A stretch of DNA of 64,000 nt from Talinum fruticosum (lineage: Eukaryota; Streptophyta; Magnoliopsida; Caryophyllales; Talinaceae): the NCBI GenBank assembly GCA_021018815.1, contig JAITYX010000003.1, positions 13,101,501 through 13,165,500 of the forward strand. Direction: 5' to 3'. The notes under the pieces are model-generated. The model did no database searches and was not told the origin of the DNA. It was given only the letters and a program-made list of their open reading frames with translations. Below, in pieces: positions 1 through 10,860 of this stretch (positions are counted from its first letter, which is position 1; every line of letters begins with the position of its first letter). Both the position numbers and the translations under genes were made by a program.

Positions 1-442
1 TCATTGCCTATATCAGTTGCACCATCATTGTTAGGCCTTTGCTCGGCTCCAATGTTGATTCGTGGTATAAATGTCGTACCATATTGGTTATATGAGTACA
101 TATGGGGTGGGTTCGAGTATAGAGAAGCATGATGAGAATGTGGAAAAGAGTTGTATAGACCTCCCCCATTGGAGTTTGCATGTGAGGGATGTGCGGGATA
201 TTTGGAGTTGTACCCATTGGAGGTTGGAAATAAGGAGGGTTTGGGATGAATGACCCACCCATAGGAGTTTGATTGTAAGGGGAGTGTGGAGAGAGTGCTC
301 TACCTATAGGAGATTGAATGTAAGGAGGGTTTGGAGGGGGCTAGAAGTATTTACATTGTCACCTTCACCATCGGTATTGACGTTGTTTCTAGCCCTTCCC
401 CGAGTTGCTCGATCTTTTCGACCTGCCTCTACCTTGTTCCAT
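1..442 (-). pseudogene. CACTA second gene (TNPA-like), proline-rich, frameshifted
   Basis: A minus-strand reading starting at 442 gives a basic, Arg/Ser/Gly-rich N-terminus (MEQGRGRSKRSSNSGKG), then a stop. Another frame continues with repeated Pro-rich blocks of the type PPYFQPPMGTTPNIPHIP (about 8-262). Basic N-termini followed by Pro/Gln/Asn-rich blocks are typical of the Ptta/En/Spm accessory protein encoded downstream of the CACTA transposase. The break near 390 and the later frame changes make it a pseudogene or a poorly resolved multi-exon gene. It is cut off by the window edge. Assignment rests on position and composition; no DNA-binding domain is visible. Confidence 0.45.
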
Positions 443-668
443 AATTCATAACATAAACAACAAATAAACATTAGTAACATCCAACGGTTAAAGACAAATT
501 ATATAAAAATTTATTGCACCTTCAAATAAGCATTAAGAAAGTACACGTTAGTGAACAACAAGTAAGCATTAGTTATAAATATTCTTTTATTAAGAAATTA
601 CGCGTTACTCAATCTAAATTGTTTCACCTTCAATACATTAGTAAGAATTAATTTGATTACAATATAAA

Positions 669-995
669 TTAAAGTGATTCAATATAAAACAACATAAAAG
701 AAGACATAATTTGTGACAATATCCATATTATTAGTCTGTCATCCTCATCATCGGTATCATCATCTTCTTCTTCTTCACTATCCTCTTTGGGATCCTTGTA
801 CTTCCTATTTTTACATTTGCGACATGGACACCTATATTCTTGATTATGTACAAATTCTGAGTGACTTCTAGCATGTGTATCAAACTCCTCAACCCCGTCT
901 ACAAACTCTTGTCTATACCTAACTCTACCAGGTAATAACCTACGGTACATCCATCTACGATGCATAGGCCCATCCAAATATATTCTGATTGACAT
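669..995 (-). CDS. CACTA transposase N-terminal exon (transposase-associated domain)
   Basis: The 108-residue reading begins with a short Trp/Met/Arg segment (residues 10-25), then a Tyr-rich stretch ending GVEEFDTHA, and a Cys cluster YRCPCRKCKN at about residues 53-62. This order is the hallmark of the zinc-binding transposase-associated domain at the N-terminus of plant TNP2/En-Spm transposases. An acidic run (EEEEDDDTDDEDD) follows. The catalytic TNP2 core that should follow is absent between here and the next gene at 442, so the protein is truncated or the rest was deleted. The start at 995 gives the MSIRIYLDGPMHRRWMYRR opening expected of the family. Confidence 0.75.
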   Translation of the reverse strand: MSIRIYLDGPMHRRWMYRRLLPGRVRYRQEFVDGVEEFDTHARSHSEFVHNQEYRCPCRKCKNRKYKDPKEDSEEEEDDDTDDEDDRLIIWILSQIMSSFMLFYIESL

Positions 996-1576
996 TTAAC
1001 AATTTATTCAATTATTAGTTATTAATCAATACATGAAGATGTTATGATTACCTTTCTTTAGTCTAATGAACATAATATATAACCATTATCCATAGAACAT
1101 ATACTTTTCTTATACATAAATTTCTTTAGTTTCTATATTTTACTCTTAATTATTTATTTCATCATAAAACTAACCATACCTAATTAGTATAAATGAACTC
1201 ACACAAATAAAATTCATTACATTATTTCTACCTAATTAGTATAAATTAACTCACACACAAATATAATTTATAAAATTATTTCAAAATTTAAAACAATAAT
1301 TTTATTTCTAATTTCACACAATTAACCATTATCTATTAATAAACTGTCAAAAGTTCAATAAATTTATAAATTAACCACAAAAAATTGCACATAAATCACA
1401 AATAACATTTATTTCGACTTCAACAATTTCTTTCAACAAATCTAAACTCACATACTTTAAACAACACAACATATATACATAAATCACACAATTGCACTTT
1501 TTTAATTTCAAATTCATTCACAAAGAACATTAATTTGCATCAAATTACATAAAATCATCAATTTATACTAAATTAT
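996..1576. other. AT-rich non-coding interior of the CACTA element
   Basis: Very AT-rich stretch with short imperfect duplications (for example two copies of an ACCTAATTAGTATAAAT segment near 1178 and 1231). No coding pattern is seen. It probably represents an intron or leader between the CACTA 5' exon and the transposase exon. Confidence 0.5.
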
Positions 1577-1920
1577 TCAAAACCCTAAATCCAATAATAA
1601 TGAAGAAAACACTACCTTGAAACACTTGTTAGGCGGCGGTGGAAATGGCTGCGGCACGACCGGCGACAGATTACGACGATCTCCTCCCTGTCCTTCAACT
1701 CCTCCGACCAAACTTCCCGAATAGAAAAGCGGCAGACCGGCAGCAGCGGCGGTAGACGTCGGTTCGGGAGGCGAACGGTAGCCGGGGTTGCGGACGTCGA
1801 TGCGGGCGACGGACGGTAGCGGGGGATGGTGGCGAGTAGTGCATGACTTGCGGTTGGATATCTCTCTCACTCACTATTGCGCTCGCTCCTCCTCCCCCGG
1901 CGGTTTCACTTCTCTCGTCC
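1577..1920 (-). other. GC-rich 5' leader / first exon region of the CACTA element
   Basis: A sharp GC- and CpG-rich island in AT-rich surroundings, about 300 bp inside the terminus. A 97-residue minus-strand reading exists but is simple in composition and matches nothing I recognise. GC-rich sequence just inside the 5' end is common in En/Spm-type elements, where the promoter and untranslated first exon lie. I read it as regulatory or leader sequence and not as a proven protein. Confidence 0.4.
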
Positions 1921-2285
1921 GGCCGAAAGGCTAAATCGAAACTTATATCGGGTTAGCGACCGAAAATTCCGTCGCTAACCGCAAAATCTATTTTATTTTA
2001 ATTTTTTTATTTGTGCTAGATTTGGAAATTTTTATTCAGCTAGCTACGGATTAGCAATAGAATAATCCGTCGCTATTCTCGACAATGACGGAAATCCGTT
2101 TTCCGTCGCTAATTCCGTCACTTGTTTGACACACTTGCTACTTTTTGTAAGTTTCCGTCATTGATTTTGTTGTTGTTTGGCGACGAAGCTGTTTCCGTCA
2201 CTAATTTCCGTCATTAATTAACAGCTTTGTAGTAGTGTATGATTATTCTAAATAAAGTGTTTAAAGACCAATTGAAGACTTTGGT

Positions 2286-2645
2286 AGGACAAAAAAACAA
2301 CTATATATGGGTCAATTGTCGTTTAGTATAATAATTTATGGAACCCACCATTTTATATAAATAATTTTGGAACATATCCGGTTTGGTTGAATATTGTGGG
2401 GACAAATTTTGTGGACAAACTTTATTTTTCGTTTAATTCAGGTTAAAAAATTTACGTGACAACTTGAATTTACAATTGCCACATTAATTTTTTTACTGAA
2501 AAATAAAGTTTATCCCCACAATTATCCCCTATAATATTTAACGAAACATCATATGTTCCATATTTGTCTAAAATTGTAGGTTACATAAATTATTACACCA
2601 AATCACAATGGACCCGTATGTAATTTTTTTCGGTATGTCTAATTG
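2286..2645. mobile_element. Foldback MITE with arms of about 145 bp
   Basis: The left arm (about 2286-2431) and right arm (about 2497-2640) are inverted copies: TATAATAATTTATG is answered by CATAAATTATTA, and GAACATAT..., TTGTGGGGA and AAACTTTATTTTT all recur in reverse. The loop is about 65 bp. No coding capacity. Long inverted arms suggest a Mutator-type or foldback MITE, but I could not fix a target-site duplication. Confidence 0.6.
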
Positions 2646-2734
2646 ACCCCTTACATGTTTTTAATTCAGGTCGTTCATCTAATTATAGGATTAAATAAGA
2701 AGCTTCCTAAAAAAATTCAGAAAACTAAGATAGT

Positions 2735-3996
2735 TGTTATGACTCGATCCAAAACTTATACCTTAAAAGAATAATTGTAAAACTCTTAGACTCGGTTCTA
2801 TTTATAACTAACTCGGTCATTACAATTGCGTCTAACCGATTCACTTAGTTCCTAGTAACCGATCCACTTAGTCTAACTCGGATATAAAGTTTCCAAAGCA
2901 TTTTCATATTTAACATGTCACTTTGAATATGACAACTTTCATAAAATGGACTGGAATTAATTATTTTCATTCTACTTAAGCTAGAATCATTACCTTATAA
3001 TTATTAAACTTTGGCATAATTGAAAAATGTCTAAATAACTCATATATCCATTAAAGTTGAACTTATTATTTATGAGTTTGGACATATATGAAATTTTGAT
3101 ATATTGAATATTGGACTTAATAGATTAAGGATAATTGGTCTTTAAATGTTTTATTTAAACTAATTCTAATCTAAATATATATCAAAGTATGTTTATATAC
3201 TTTAGAATCTTATTGTTTTTGCAGGTTTTCTAAATCTTATTAAGCTCAAAGAAAAGCAAACATAAAGGCTTCATAACTATTGAAGCTCAGTAGACAGAAA
3301 AGTCGAAAACCCGGAACAACTCGGACTTGATCGACAAGCTTGTTTATTGTCGTTTCGGGTAATATTTTATTTTCAAGTGTAACGAGTTTTCTACCTGAAT
3401 TTTCAGTTTCCTGAGTTGGTAAAACAACTTTTTAGAAGTTAGGACCTAGGCTCAACAACTATATTAAGATGGTCTAGAAGCCGAGTTCTCAAACTATCCA
3501 TTGCAGCGACTAACCGACTTAATTCTTCCAGCTGAAGACTTAACGACATTCTCTCAAGGAAGACTATTTAAAGAAGCCTTAGTATAAGATTCTCACGAAT
3601 GAAAAAAAAACACAAGAGTTATTTTGATCATACACGTCTAGCTTACAACTCTTATCTTGTAATCTTACTCTTTCCGAGTTGTAACTTTTAATGAGAAAAT
3701 GTCGTAAATCAATCTTTACTCTTCAAACACTTCTCTCTTCCCTTTATTGATCTAATAACTTACCTTCAACTCAATTGTCCCAAGTTGACAAGGGAATTTT
3801 TAGGCCTGGGCAAAATGGTAATAGATTTGTTAAAGGGAATAAATTTGGGTAGTCATATTCATTGTAATTAAGAATTCAATTAGTGGATTTGACTTAGTGT
3901 TAGGATTAGCACTATCCAAAGTTTTAGCCCTAGGAGGGTTTCCTTGTACATCACTTGTCTATCTTTTCATCACCTATTTGAGTCATTATAAACTTA
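2735..3996 (+). mobile_element. Probable 5' LTR fragment of the copia element
   Basis: A TG-initiated segment (TGTTATGACTCG at 2735) of about 1.26 kb with leader-like features: a run from 3560 to 3720 with ACTATTTAAAGAAGCC and a CT/AT-rich tail. If the two MITE-like units and everything inside them are removed, 3996 joins 13360-13469, which ends in a TTCACTCCCCTCT segment followed directly by a tRNA-Met primer site. That arrangement suits a Sirevirus-type LTR of about 1.4 kb. Linking 2735-3996 to the copia internal region is inference. Confidence 0.4.
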
Positions 3997-4185
3997 GGGT
4001 ATGTTCGTTTCAATTATTAAAACTAGCTATTATAGCATTTATAACGGTTATGATCTATTATGAGTTGTTACGAGCTATTATGAGTTGTTATGAGTTGTTA
4101 TGAGCTGGTATGAGTTGTTATGAGCTGTTATAATTAATGGTTATAGCTCTTATGAGCTATTATAATAGTCATGAACTGTTATAAT

Positions 4186-4217
4186 GGTAATAATAATAAT
4201 AATAATAATTTTTTTTC

Positions 4218-4266
<49 letters not shown>
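4186..4266 (+). repeat. (TAA)n microsatellite
   Basis: A nearly pure TAA trinucleotide tract with one short T-rich interruption near 4210, inside MITE-like unit 1. Confidence 0.95.
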
Positions 4267-4268
<2 letters not shown>

Positions 4269-4702
4269 GTATATGCGACTATCACAATTTAATATGCTTG
4301 CATACAAAAGGGATACCATACAACCCTAAGGTGACTATCACATATGAAGGGCCGTCGAACAACAATTTTATTATTATCGTAATAAACAAACAATGGATGA
4401 ATTTAGGGATGAAATAACTAATATTATTGGTGGCGTAGTTGGGAACGTTGTGCAATAATATATGTGATATTAGTTAGTCATTACTTTGTAAATCGATTCA
4501 TTACTAATTTTAGTATTATAAAATAAGTGATGCGTATATTGTACAAAAATATTATCCAAAAAGCGAGTAAACTTGTTTTTATATGTATATGAAATTGTCA
4601 CAAGAGTAATGATGACAATGAAGTCACAGTGATGATGATGATGACAATAATAATTATGGTAATGATATTATTAAAATTTTTATATATAATAATATTTTTT
4701 AT

Positions 4703-4747
4703 AACAACAACAACAACAAGAACAAGAACAAGAATAAGAACAACAAT

Positions 4748-4794
<47 letters not shown>

Positions 4795-4807
4795 GAAGAA
4801 GAACAAT

Positions 4808-4861
<54 letters not shown>

Positions 4862-4878
4862 AATAATAATAATAATAT
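4703..4878 (+). repeat. (AAC)n microsatellite with AAG and AAT variants
   Basis: AAC repeats with a block of AAG/AAT variants at 4717-4755 and another near 4791-4810, ending in (AAT)n. Inside MITE-like unit 1. Confidence 0.95.
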
Positions 4879-5116
4879 GAGATTATAATTAGCTGTTATA
4901 GTGGATGATTGTTATAGCGGTTATAACTAACTGTTATGATCTATTATACCTGTTAAAAGTTGATATGAGATGTTATGAACCGTTAGCACTTATAAACATT
5001 TTTATAAACGCTAATTCAAACAGACTCTTAGAGTCGGTGCGTTTCAACTGTTAAAACCAACTATTATAGAGGTTATAACTATTATGCATTCGTTATGATT
5101 AGTTGTTATAGGTTAT

Positions 5117-5118
5117 GA

Positions 5119-5195
<77 letters not shown>
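5117..5195 (+). repeat. (ATT)n microsatellite
   Basis: An uninterrupted ATT tract of about 26 units abutting the left edge of the Ogre-type LTR. Confidence 0.95.
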
Positions 5196-5197
<2 letters not shown>

Positions 5198-7067
5198 GAA
5201 AGTTTTAAAGAATGATTTTGGGGTTTTGAAGACTAATTTTTTAAAATGGGGATTAATCTCTTACTTAGAGTTCCAAATTTTATTAAATCAAGTTAAAGTT
5301 GAAATAAATTAAATTGATTGACGATTATATTAATTATTTTATTTTAGAAATTATTTTCAGAATTCTCGTGATGTTATTTCTTAATTGAACCAAATAAAAA
5401 ACTAGGGATTCACATATGTCGTGAGGCTTTAGGGCCAAACCGGTGTGAAAACACCGGTTTGGACCCAAGCTAAGGCCATTGGCTACTCGGTGTTGGCCGA
5501 AGCCGGACTCGAAGGTCGGGGTGCCAGCCACGGGCCATGGCTAAACAAATCAGCCTTGGCCTTTGGCCCGGAAGGCGGATCTATAAGCCCTAAATTTTGT
5601 ACATGCGATCGGAAAAATCGAGATGTAATTTGAATAGAAATAAAGCAAAACGAGGAGTCGCTAGTCGGTTTTAGGAAGGAAAAACTAATAAAAACAAAAT
5701 AAATGCTCTCTTAATCTTAGTATGGAAAAACTAAAACTAAAAAAAGTTAAAAGTGACTCCATCGATCTAGAATTGAGAATTGGATTCGGGGCGAGGGTAC
5801 AAAACGTAGGAAAAATCCTTCCGTTCCGTCCTTCGAAGACCACCATTACTAGTTTGAGTAGTGAATTAGAATAACGTACTAAACACAAGCACACAACATG
5901 CTAAACGAATTAAAGCAACTGAAACATGAATGAAAGCAATAAAAAGCAAATAAAAGGAAAGTGGTAAAGAAAATAAAAGCGAAAGAAAAGAAAGCAAGAA
6001 ACTTTAAAGATTATATTGGGCAGGGAGGAAATAAAAGCGATACAATTCTTCTCCACAATACGGAAAGAAATAAAAAGCATAAAATAAATAACCGTTTGAA
6101 GGCCAAATCGGTGTCCTTAGATTGTTCCACCTGCTAATCTGGATCTCCGCACTGGATCCGGTGATGCGACGGTGGTGAATCAATAAAAGGGGGCTTTTTA
6201 TGAGTTTTGAGAATGTAAGTTTGTAAGGAATAAGAAAGATCAATCGAACGAATGCTAAAACATCATAATAATTGAATATTCGCTAGCTCTTAGCAAGGAT
6301 TCAGCGGCAATGTTTAGTAAAAGGAATGTTTGAGGTTACTTACCGCTTAGGAGAAGTAGTAGTTCAGCAGCGTAACACTAAGGAAATAAGCCGTATAGAA
6401 ATGAGAGCCAAGACTCTCTATTTATAGGGAGAGGTCTAGGTCACAAATGACCCGGGGTTTGCCCTCGGTCGGTCGTCCAAAGCTGAGCAGAAATAGCAAC
6501 AAAAAATTGGGCCAAAGTGAAGGGATAAGACTGGATAGATTCCCGGTTCGAGTGCCGGCCACACGGGGATAGCTAAGGTTTTGTGCCCTTCCATGCTACA
6601 AAGGGAGTCTCCGGCAAAAACGCACCGTTCCACTTAAGAAATCCGGGTAGGGGCACCGACCATACCACATCGTCTTGAGGGATGAAGATCCTAGTCTCGA
6701 GCGCACTTGTCTTGGAGCTTAAACGTAGCACTTTGATACTCATGATCTTGAAATACAACGTCCGATATTATCTTGAGGTCTTCATCTCCGTGTTTAATTG
6801 GACAAAAGTGAAATGCAGAATTATGAGCTTGGAATTTCCTAGTACACAACACTGGACCCCGTTGTCTCTGGATTTTTGGATCGATCCAAGGAAAACGCTA
6901 TTTATTTGGTGTTAGGCGGTTCTTTTTGGTTTATTGGTCTCCGTCGCACCAATCAAATCCAGTCCGTGATTCAAATCCTCAAATAGGACTCGAGATTTCA
7001 TCATCGGCCCACAATATAAAATACATAATTAAAGGAGATATGGGATGACACTTTTTAGGTGTCTACA
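5196..7067 (-). mobile_element. Tat/Ogre-type LTR, solo or truncated
   Basis: This stretch aligns along its length with the LTR at 50140-52136: both hold the GGGATTRATCTCTTA segment, the same GC-rich core near 5420-5580, a TTTATTGACCTTTG-like purine region and the same end, read on the minus strand as TGTAGACACC / TGTAAACATC. A minus-strand TATA box CTATAAATAG lies at 6418-6427 and in the same place in the other copy. No internal region accompanies this copy, so it is a solo or truncated LTR. The left edge is blurred by the ATT tract and no target duplication was found. Confidence 0.75.
6418..6427 (-). promoter_or_regulatory. TATA box of the Ogre-type LTR
   Basis: CTATAAATAG on the minus strand, followed by AGAGAGTCTTGGCTC. 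The same box is found at 51440-51449 in the second LTR copy, which supports a conserved promoter. Confidence 0.6.
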
Positions 7068-7103
7068 TAACGCATTTATAAAGACTAATTCGAATAGACC
7101 TCA

Positions 7104-8360
7104 TGATGTATAGTGGGGCGGAAGCAAAAACAAAGGGGAAAACCGCAAGAGGTGCGGTAGGGCGGAATAGGGTCTGCTTGTACACTCTTGAGAGATCGGG
7201 TGAAAGGAAGGGTAAATGTGTTTGGTTTTGGCTAACATTTGGTGGGGAGTGAGGTAACAGGTGAAAGAAGGTTGTGACCAAATTTCGTAAGTTTTGGATA
7301 AGGGGAACTCCCTGAACAAATAGCCGAAGTTGATGCAACCGGCTGGATGAACAGATTGACACCCTTTGTTTGGTTTTGATGTGGAGGACGGAGGGGTTCT
7401 TGGATGCGGCTGAAATTTGGTGGAACGAAGTAGACTAGCTGGAATGATGGTGGTTAAAATTTGGAATGAAATGGCTGTGTAGTTTGTGATTTATGGGGCG
7501 GCAAAGTGAGGGATAGTACTAAGGCTCGGGCTCGGATACGAGCAACACCACCGAGTGAACCAAGGGCGCTCTCAAGTGATCCGGATACGAAACACCACCG
7601 GGACGTAAGAGACTCAAAGAACACCACCGTGAGGCCAAGCACGGATACAGCTTTGAGAATTCAAAAACGAGCAATCCAACTCAAGAGTATAAACTCATAT
7701 ATAATCATCAAAAGGTGCCATTACATGGAGTATATGAGCTGAATATATAATGCCTCATGTTGGCATTTTACAAAACCGAAAACTAAGCTAAAAATAATGC
7801 AAAATTGAAAATAAAACTAATTAGATTCTTTCCCCTCCTCCAAGCTAAGCTAGAGTGAATTCTAGCCAAGTATTACAAAATTGGGAACATGTGGCCTTGG
7901 CTTGTTTTCCCCTTCTCCAAGCTCCTTGATTCTTTGATGCTTCTAGAATGCCTTGTCACCCTCTTCTCTTGCTGCTCCATATTCGGCTAGGGTCTCCTCA
8001 TATGTAAATATGGTCCGACCATATTTGAGCGCCATCTTATTTATGTACTTTGAACATATCATGTCAATATTCCACGGTTTGACTTGACCGAGCACACTTG
8101 CTTCACCTTGGAGGTTTTTGATGGCTAACTTCAGCTATCTTTCTTGGCTATTTTGGTAACCAATTATTTATGAACAAAATCATAAAACTCAATGTTTTGG
8201 ACTTGTCACCCTCCGGGTCCATTAGCACCATTCGGTTGAGTTGCAAGCTTTTCCCTTAATCATGAAATAATCAAGTATCTTCGATTGAACCTTAGGCATA
8301 CATAGCTTCTCAACATGAACATCTTTGAGCTCAAATCGCAAGGCTGTCCACTCTCCATCA
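7104..8360 (-). repeat. G1 3' LTR
   Basis: 1257 bp, TGATGTATAG at the plus-strand left end and CTCCATCA at the right. Nearly identical to 12121-13353; the other copy lacks a short segment around 7600-7630 (GGGACGTAAGAGACTCAAAG). Confidence 0.9.
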
Positions 8361-8376
8361 TTCTCCCCTTGTAGGA
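8361..8376 (-). promoter_or_regulatory. Polypurine tract of the G1 element
   Basis: On the minus strand ACAAGGGGAGAA directly precedes TGATGGAGAG, the LTR start. This is the plus-strand priming site expected next to a 3' LTR. Confidence 0.8.
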
Positions 8377-8885
8377 GAGAATTTGTCCTCAAATTCGCAT
8401 TATTAACATGCTCCGGTGTGAAAAAAATTTGATCATGTTGGAGTGTATGTTGGGAACAAGAATGGGATGTCCTTTTATGCCTAGGCAGCCGGTTAGTTGC
8501 TCGGACGAGGCTATGGCCATTCAGCCAGCTCGGATGCTCTTCGAGTGTGCTCTTGGCGTAGGGGCTGCCTTGGTCATCAACTAGTTTGCCATAAGGCACA
8601 CAAAGCCGTATGCATTTAGGAAGACAAACAACTTCCTTTGGTACCATCAGATTTAGCACGACACACTTTATGACTCCATTTTCCATGTCCGGGCATAAAG
8701 GATATATCCTTGACATAATGCAATCAAGAACAATCAATCCTTCATTGTGTTTTTTTGGGCAAAACATTCGGGTATAACACAACGTGAACTCCATAGCTGA
8801 ATACCCATGAAGAGGGTGTCACCTTTCCTTGGCATCAAAATATTCAATTCTGCCCATGGAGTTTCTTGTTTCTCTTCTCGGTCAA
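8366..8885 (-). pseudogene. Remnant of the 3' end of pol in the G1 element
   Basis: The last minus-strand residues before the polypurine tract read NANLRTNSLLQGEND, resembling the LRTNxFQEGxND ending of many plant Ty3/gypsy polyproteins. The 190-residue reading upstream (8222-8794) has no RT, RNase H or integrase motif that I recognise. I infer that a large deletion joined the post-protease region to the polyprotein's end. Confidence 0.5.
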
Positions 8886-9407
8886 CTACCCACAATTCAT
8901 CACCATTGGGCTCCAAATCACATTCTGTCCAGGTAAAGAAAATGGCTCTTGGGATAGGGATTTTTTTATTGGGGAATGTCTTTGTGGCGGTAAATGAGAA
9001 GGAATTTTATGTGGGAGGACAAGAATAATTTTGGCATGTGGAGTGGTGGTGAGAGGGTGGAATTTTTGTGGCAAATTCTCGGTTGTGTATGGGGGTAAAC
9101 GGATGTGTTTGCGGTAAGGCTCAAACTCTTGTTGCTTGTCTTTGAGGAGAGGTTCCCTAATCGCAAGCAATAGATCATTTTGGGGTGAGGAAATTTGTGG
9201 TTTCGGTTTGCATTGGTTAGGAGGCAAAGGAGCTAATGTGATTTTCTTTCCATCCTTGGTAAAAGTGTAGGTGTTCTTGAAGCCATCATGCATCACCTTT
9301 CGGTCATATAACCAAGGTCTCCCAAGTAATATATGGCAAGCGTCCATAGGAATTACATCACACCAAATCTCATCATGATAGTGCTTACCAATACTAAATG
9401 AAAGAAG
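8886..9407 (-). pseudogene. G1 retropepsin, 3' part
   Basis: Continues the aspartic protease region: SIGKHYHDEIWCDVIPMDAC then HILLGRPWLYDR, a highly conserved post-active-site block of plant Ty3/gypsy proteases. It is followed by KNTYTFTKDGKKITLAPL and a basic linker. The 5' part of the same domain, including the active site, lies at 10686-10860. The two halves are separated only by the solo LTR 9408-10680 and its AGAAG duplication, and read on in a single frame across the removed insert. The reading ends at 8886 with a stop. Confidence 0.8.
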
Positions 9408-10680
9408 TGATGGAGAGTGGGCAGCCTTCTGTTTTGAGCTGTGTGACATTCATGTTAAGAAGCTTTGTATGTTTAGTGTTCAGCCGGAAATGTTTGCTTA
9501 CTCCATGATCAAGGGAAGGGCTCAAAATACAAGCGCTTGATGTTAGTGGATCCCGGGGATGATGGGTCTCAAAATCATTAAGTTCTTATGATTTTGTTTA
9601 TAAATAATTGATTACCAATTTAGTTGAGAAGATTAGTGAAAGTAGCCACCTAAAATCTCCATGGTCAAGCAAGAAGGTTTGTTCTAATCAAGGCCGGAAT
9701 GTTGCTATGTTATGCTCATGGTACATAAATAAGTTGATGCTTAAAACATGGTCGGTCCATGAAGATGCCTTAGCCGAATGATGAGCTACAAAAGAAGATG
9801 ATGACTAAGCATTCTAGAAGCATCAAGAATCAAAGAGCTTGGAGAAGGGGAAAACAAGCCATAGCCACATGTTCCCAATTTTGGAATACTTGGCTAGAAT
9901 TCACCCTAGCTTGGCTTGGAGGAAGGGAAAGGAATATTGTTAGTTAGCATTTTATTTTTGCTTTATTTTCAGCTTGAATTCGGTTATGCTTTTCAGCTTG
10001 AATTTGGTTTTGTAAAATGCCTAAGCAAGGCATTATATATTCATCTCATGTGCTTCATTGTAAAACACCTTTGATGAATATATTTGAGTTTAAACTCTTG
10101 AGCTGGATTGCTCGCTTTTGAATCCTCAAAGCTGTATCCGTGCTTGGCATCACGGTGGTGTTCTTTGAGTCTCTTGAGTCCCGGTGGTGTTGCTGTATCC
10201 GGACCACTTAAGAGCGCCCCTTGATTCACTCGGTGGTGTTGTCGTATCCGAGCCCGAGTCAAGGTTCTATCCCTCACTTTGCCGGTCCATAACTCACAAT
10301 TCCCTCAGCCATTTCACTCCAAATTTTAACCACAACCCTTCCAGCAAGTCTACTTCCATCCCTCCAATTTTCAGCTCCATCCAAGAAACCCTCCGTTTTC
10401 CACCCTTGATCCAAACAGAAGGTGTCGCCTGAACATCCAGTCCAGTGCTGCTCATTTCAGGCGTGCAGATCAAGGTCTTCCCTAACTCCAAAATTTCCCA
10501 AATTTTACCACAATCAACCTTCACCTGTTACCTTCCTTCCCACCAATTTTTAGCTAAATCCAAGAACCTTTGCCCCTCCATTTCCCCAATCTGCCAAGAT
10601 TGCGCATGCAAGCTGCATTCGGCCGGTTGTGCTTCTTGCGGTTTTCTCTACTTTTTCTTTGCTTCCGCCACTACACATCA
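9408..10680 (+). mobile_element. G1 solo LTR inside the G1 element
   Basis: 1273 bp beginning TGATGGAGAGTGG and ending CTACACATCA, opposite in orientation to the host element. Flanked by a perfect 5-bp duplication AGAAG (9403-9407 and 10681-10685). It interrupts the protease coding region. A self-insertion by the same family, so G1 was active after the host copy had landed. Confidence 0.93.
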
Positions 10681-10685
10681 AGAAG

Positions 10686-10860
10686 GCAACGAGAATTAAC
10701 TTGAAGACCTTTACCTTGGTTGAGCCATTGCACATTGTAAGGATGGGGATGGACCGAAGCAGTCCAAGCTTGTCTACCATCACGGAGGCAGCCACGTTGG
10801 TACAACTTCCACCATCAATGAATGATGATGGAATAGATTTTATCTAGCACCGTGCCCCTT
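10686..10860 (-). pseudogene. G1 retropepsin, active-site part
   Basis: The minus strand reads FIDGGSCTNVAA, a form of the aspartic-protease active site seen in plant Ty3/gypsy elements (D-x-G-S), followed by a Val-Asp-Lys-Leu-Gly segment and HPYNVQWLNQGK in a second frame. A frameshift lies near 10750. The domain continues at 9407 after the inserted LTR. Confidence 0.75.

Larger units (their letters stand above)
1..2237 (-). mobile_element. CACTA (En/Spm) transposon, 5' part, cut by window edge
   Basis: The terminus read on the minus strand is CACTACTACAAAGCTGT (2221-2237), the canonical CACTA end. Behind it lie many subterminal copies of a GACGGAAA / GCGACGG motif (about 1930-2215), the usual transposase-binding arrangement of En/Spm elements. 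Downstream on the minus strand are a GC-rich leader, an exon with a transposase-associated domain and a proline-rich second gene. The other terminus lies left of base 1. The distance between the two coding pieces is too short for a complete TNP2-type transposase, so this is probably a deletion derivative. Confidence 0.85.
3997..5027. mobile_element. MITE-like unit 1 (PIF/Harbinger-type TSD) with microsatellites
   Basis: The ends GGGTATGTTCGTTTCAATTA and (read inverted) GAGTCTGTTTGAATTA form imperfect terminal inverted repeats. They are flanked by TTA on both sides (3994-3996 and 5028-5030), the duplication made by PIF/Harbinger elements. The interior repeats variants of TGTTATGAGCTATTA and holds (TAA)n and (AAC)n tracts. 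No transposase is present. Confidence 0.5.
5031..7103. mobile_element. MITE-like unit 2, split by an Ogre-type LTR
   Basis: Starts GAGTCGGTGCGTTTCAAC, similar to the start of unit 1, and its right end reads inverted GAGGTCTATTCGAATTAG. It contains TTATAGGTTATGAG-type repeats and an (ATT)n tract. The interior is interrupted by the LTR at 5196-7067, and its right edge is separated from its flank by the G1 element (the flank resumes at 13354, with TTA at 13360-13362). The unit boundaries are approximate. Confidence 0.35.

Noticed and set aside
8222..8794. 190-codon minus-strand reading ending in the G1 LTR
   Set aside because: No RT, RNase H or integrase motif; it crosses the LTR boundary, so at most its middle part is a pol remnant.
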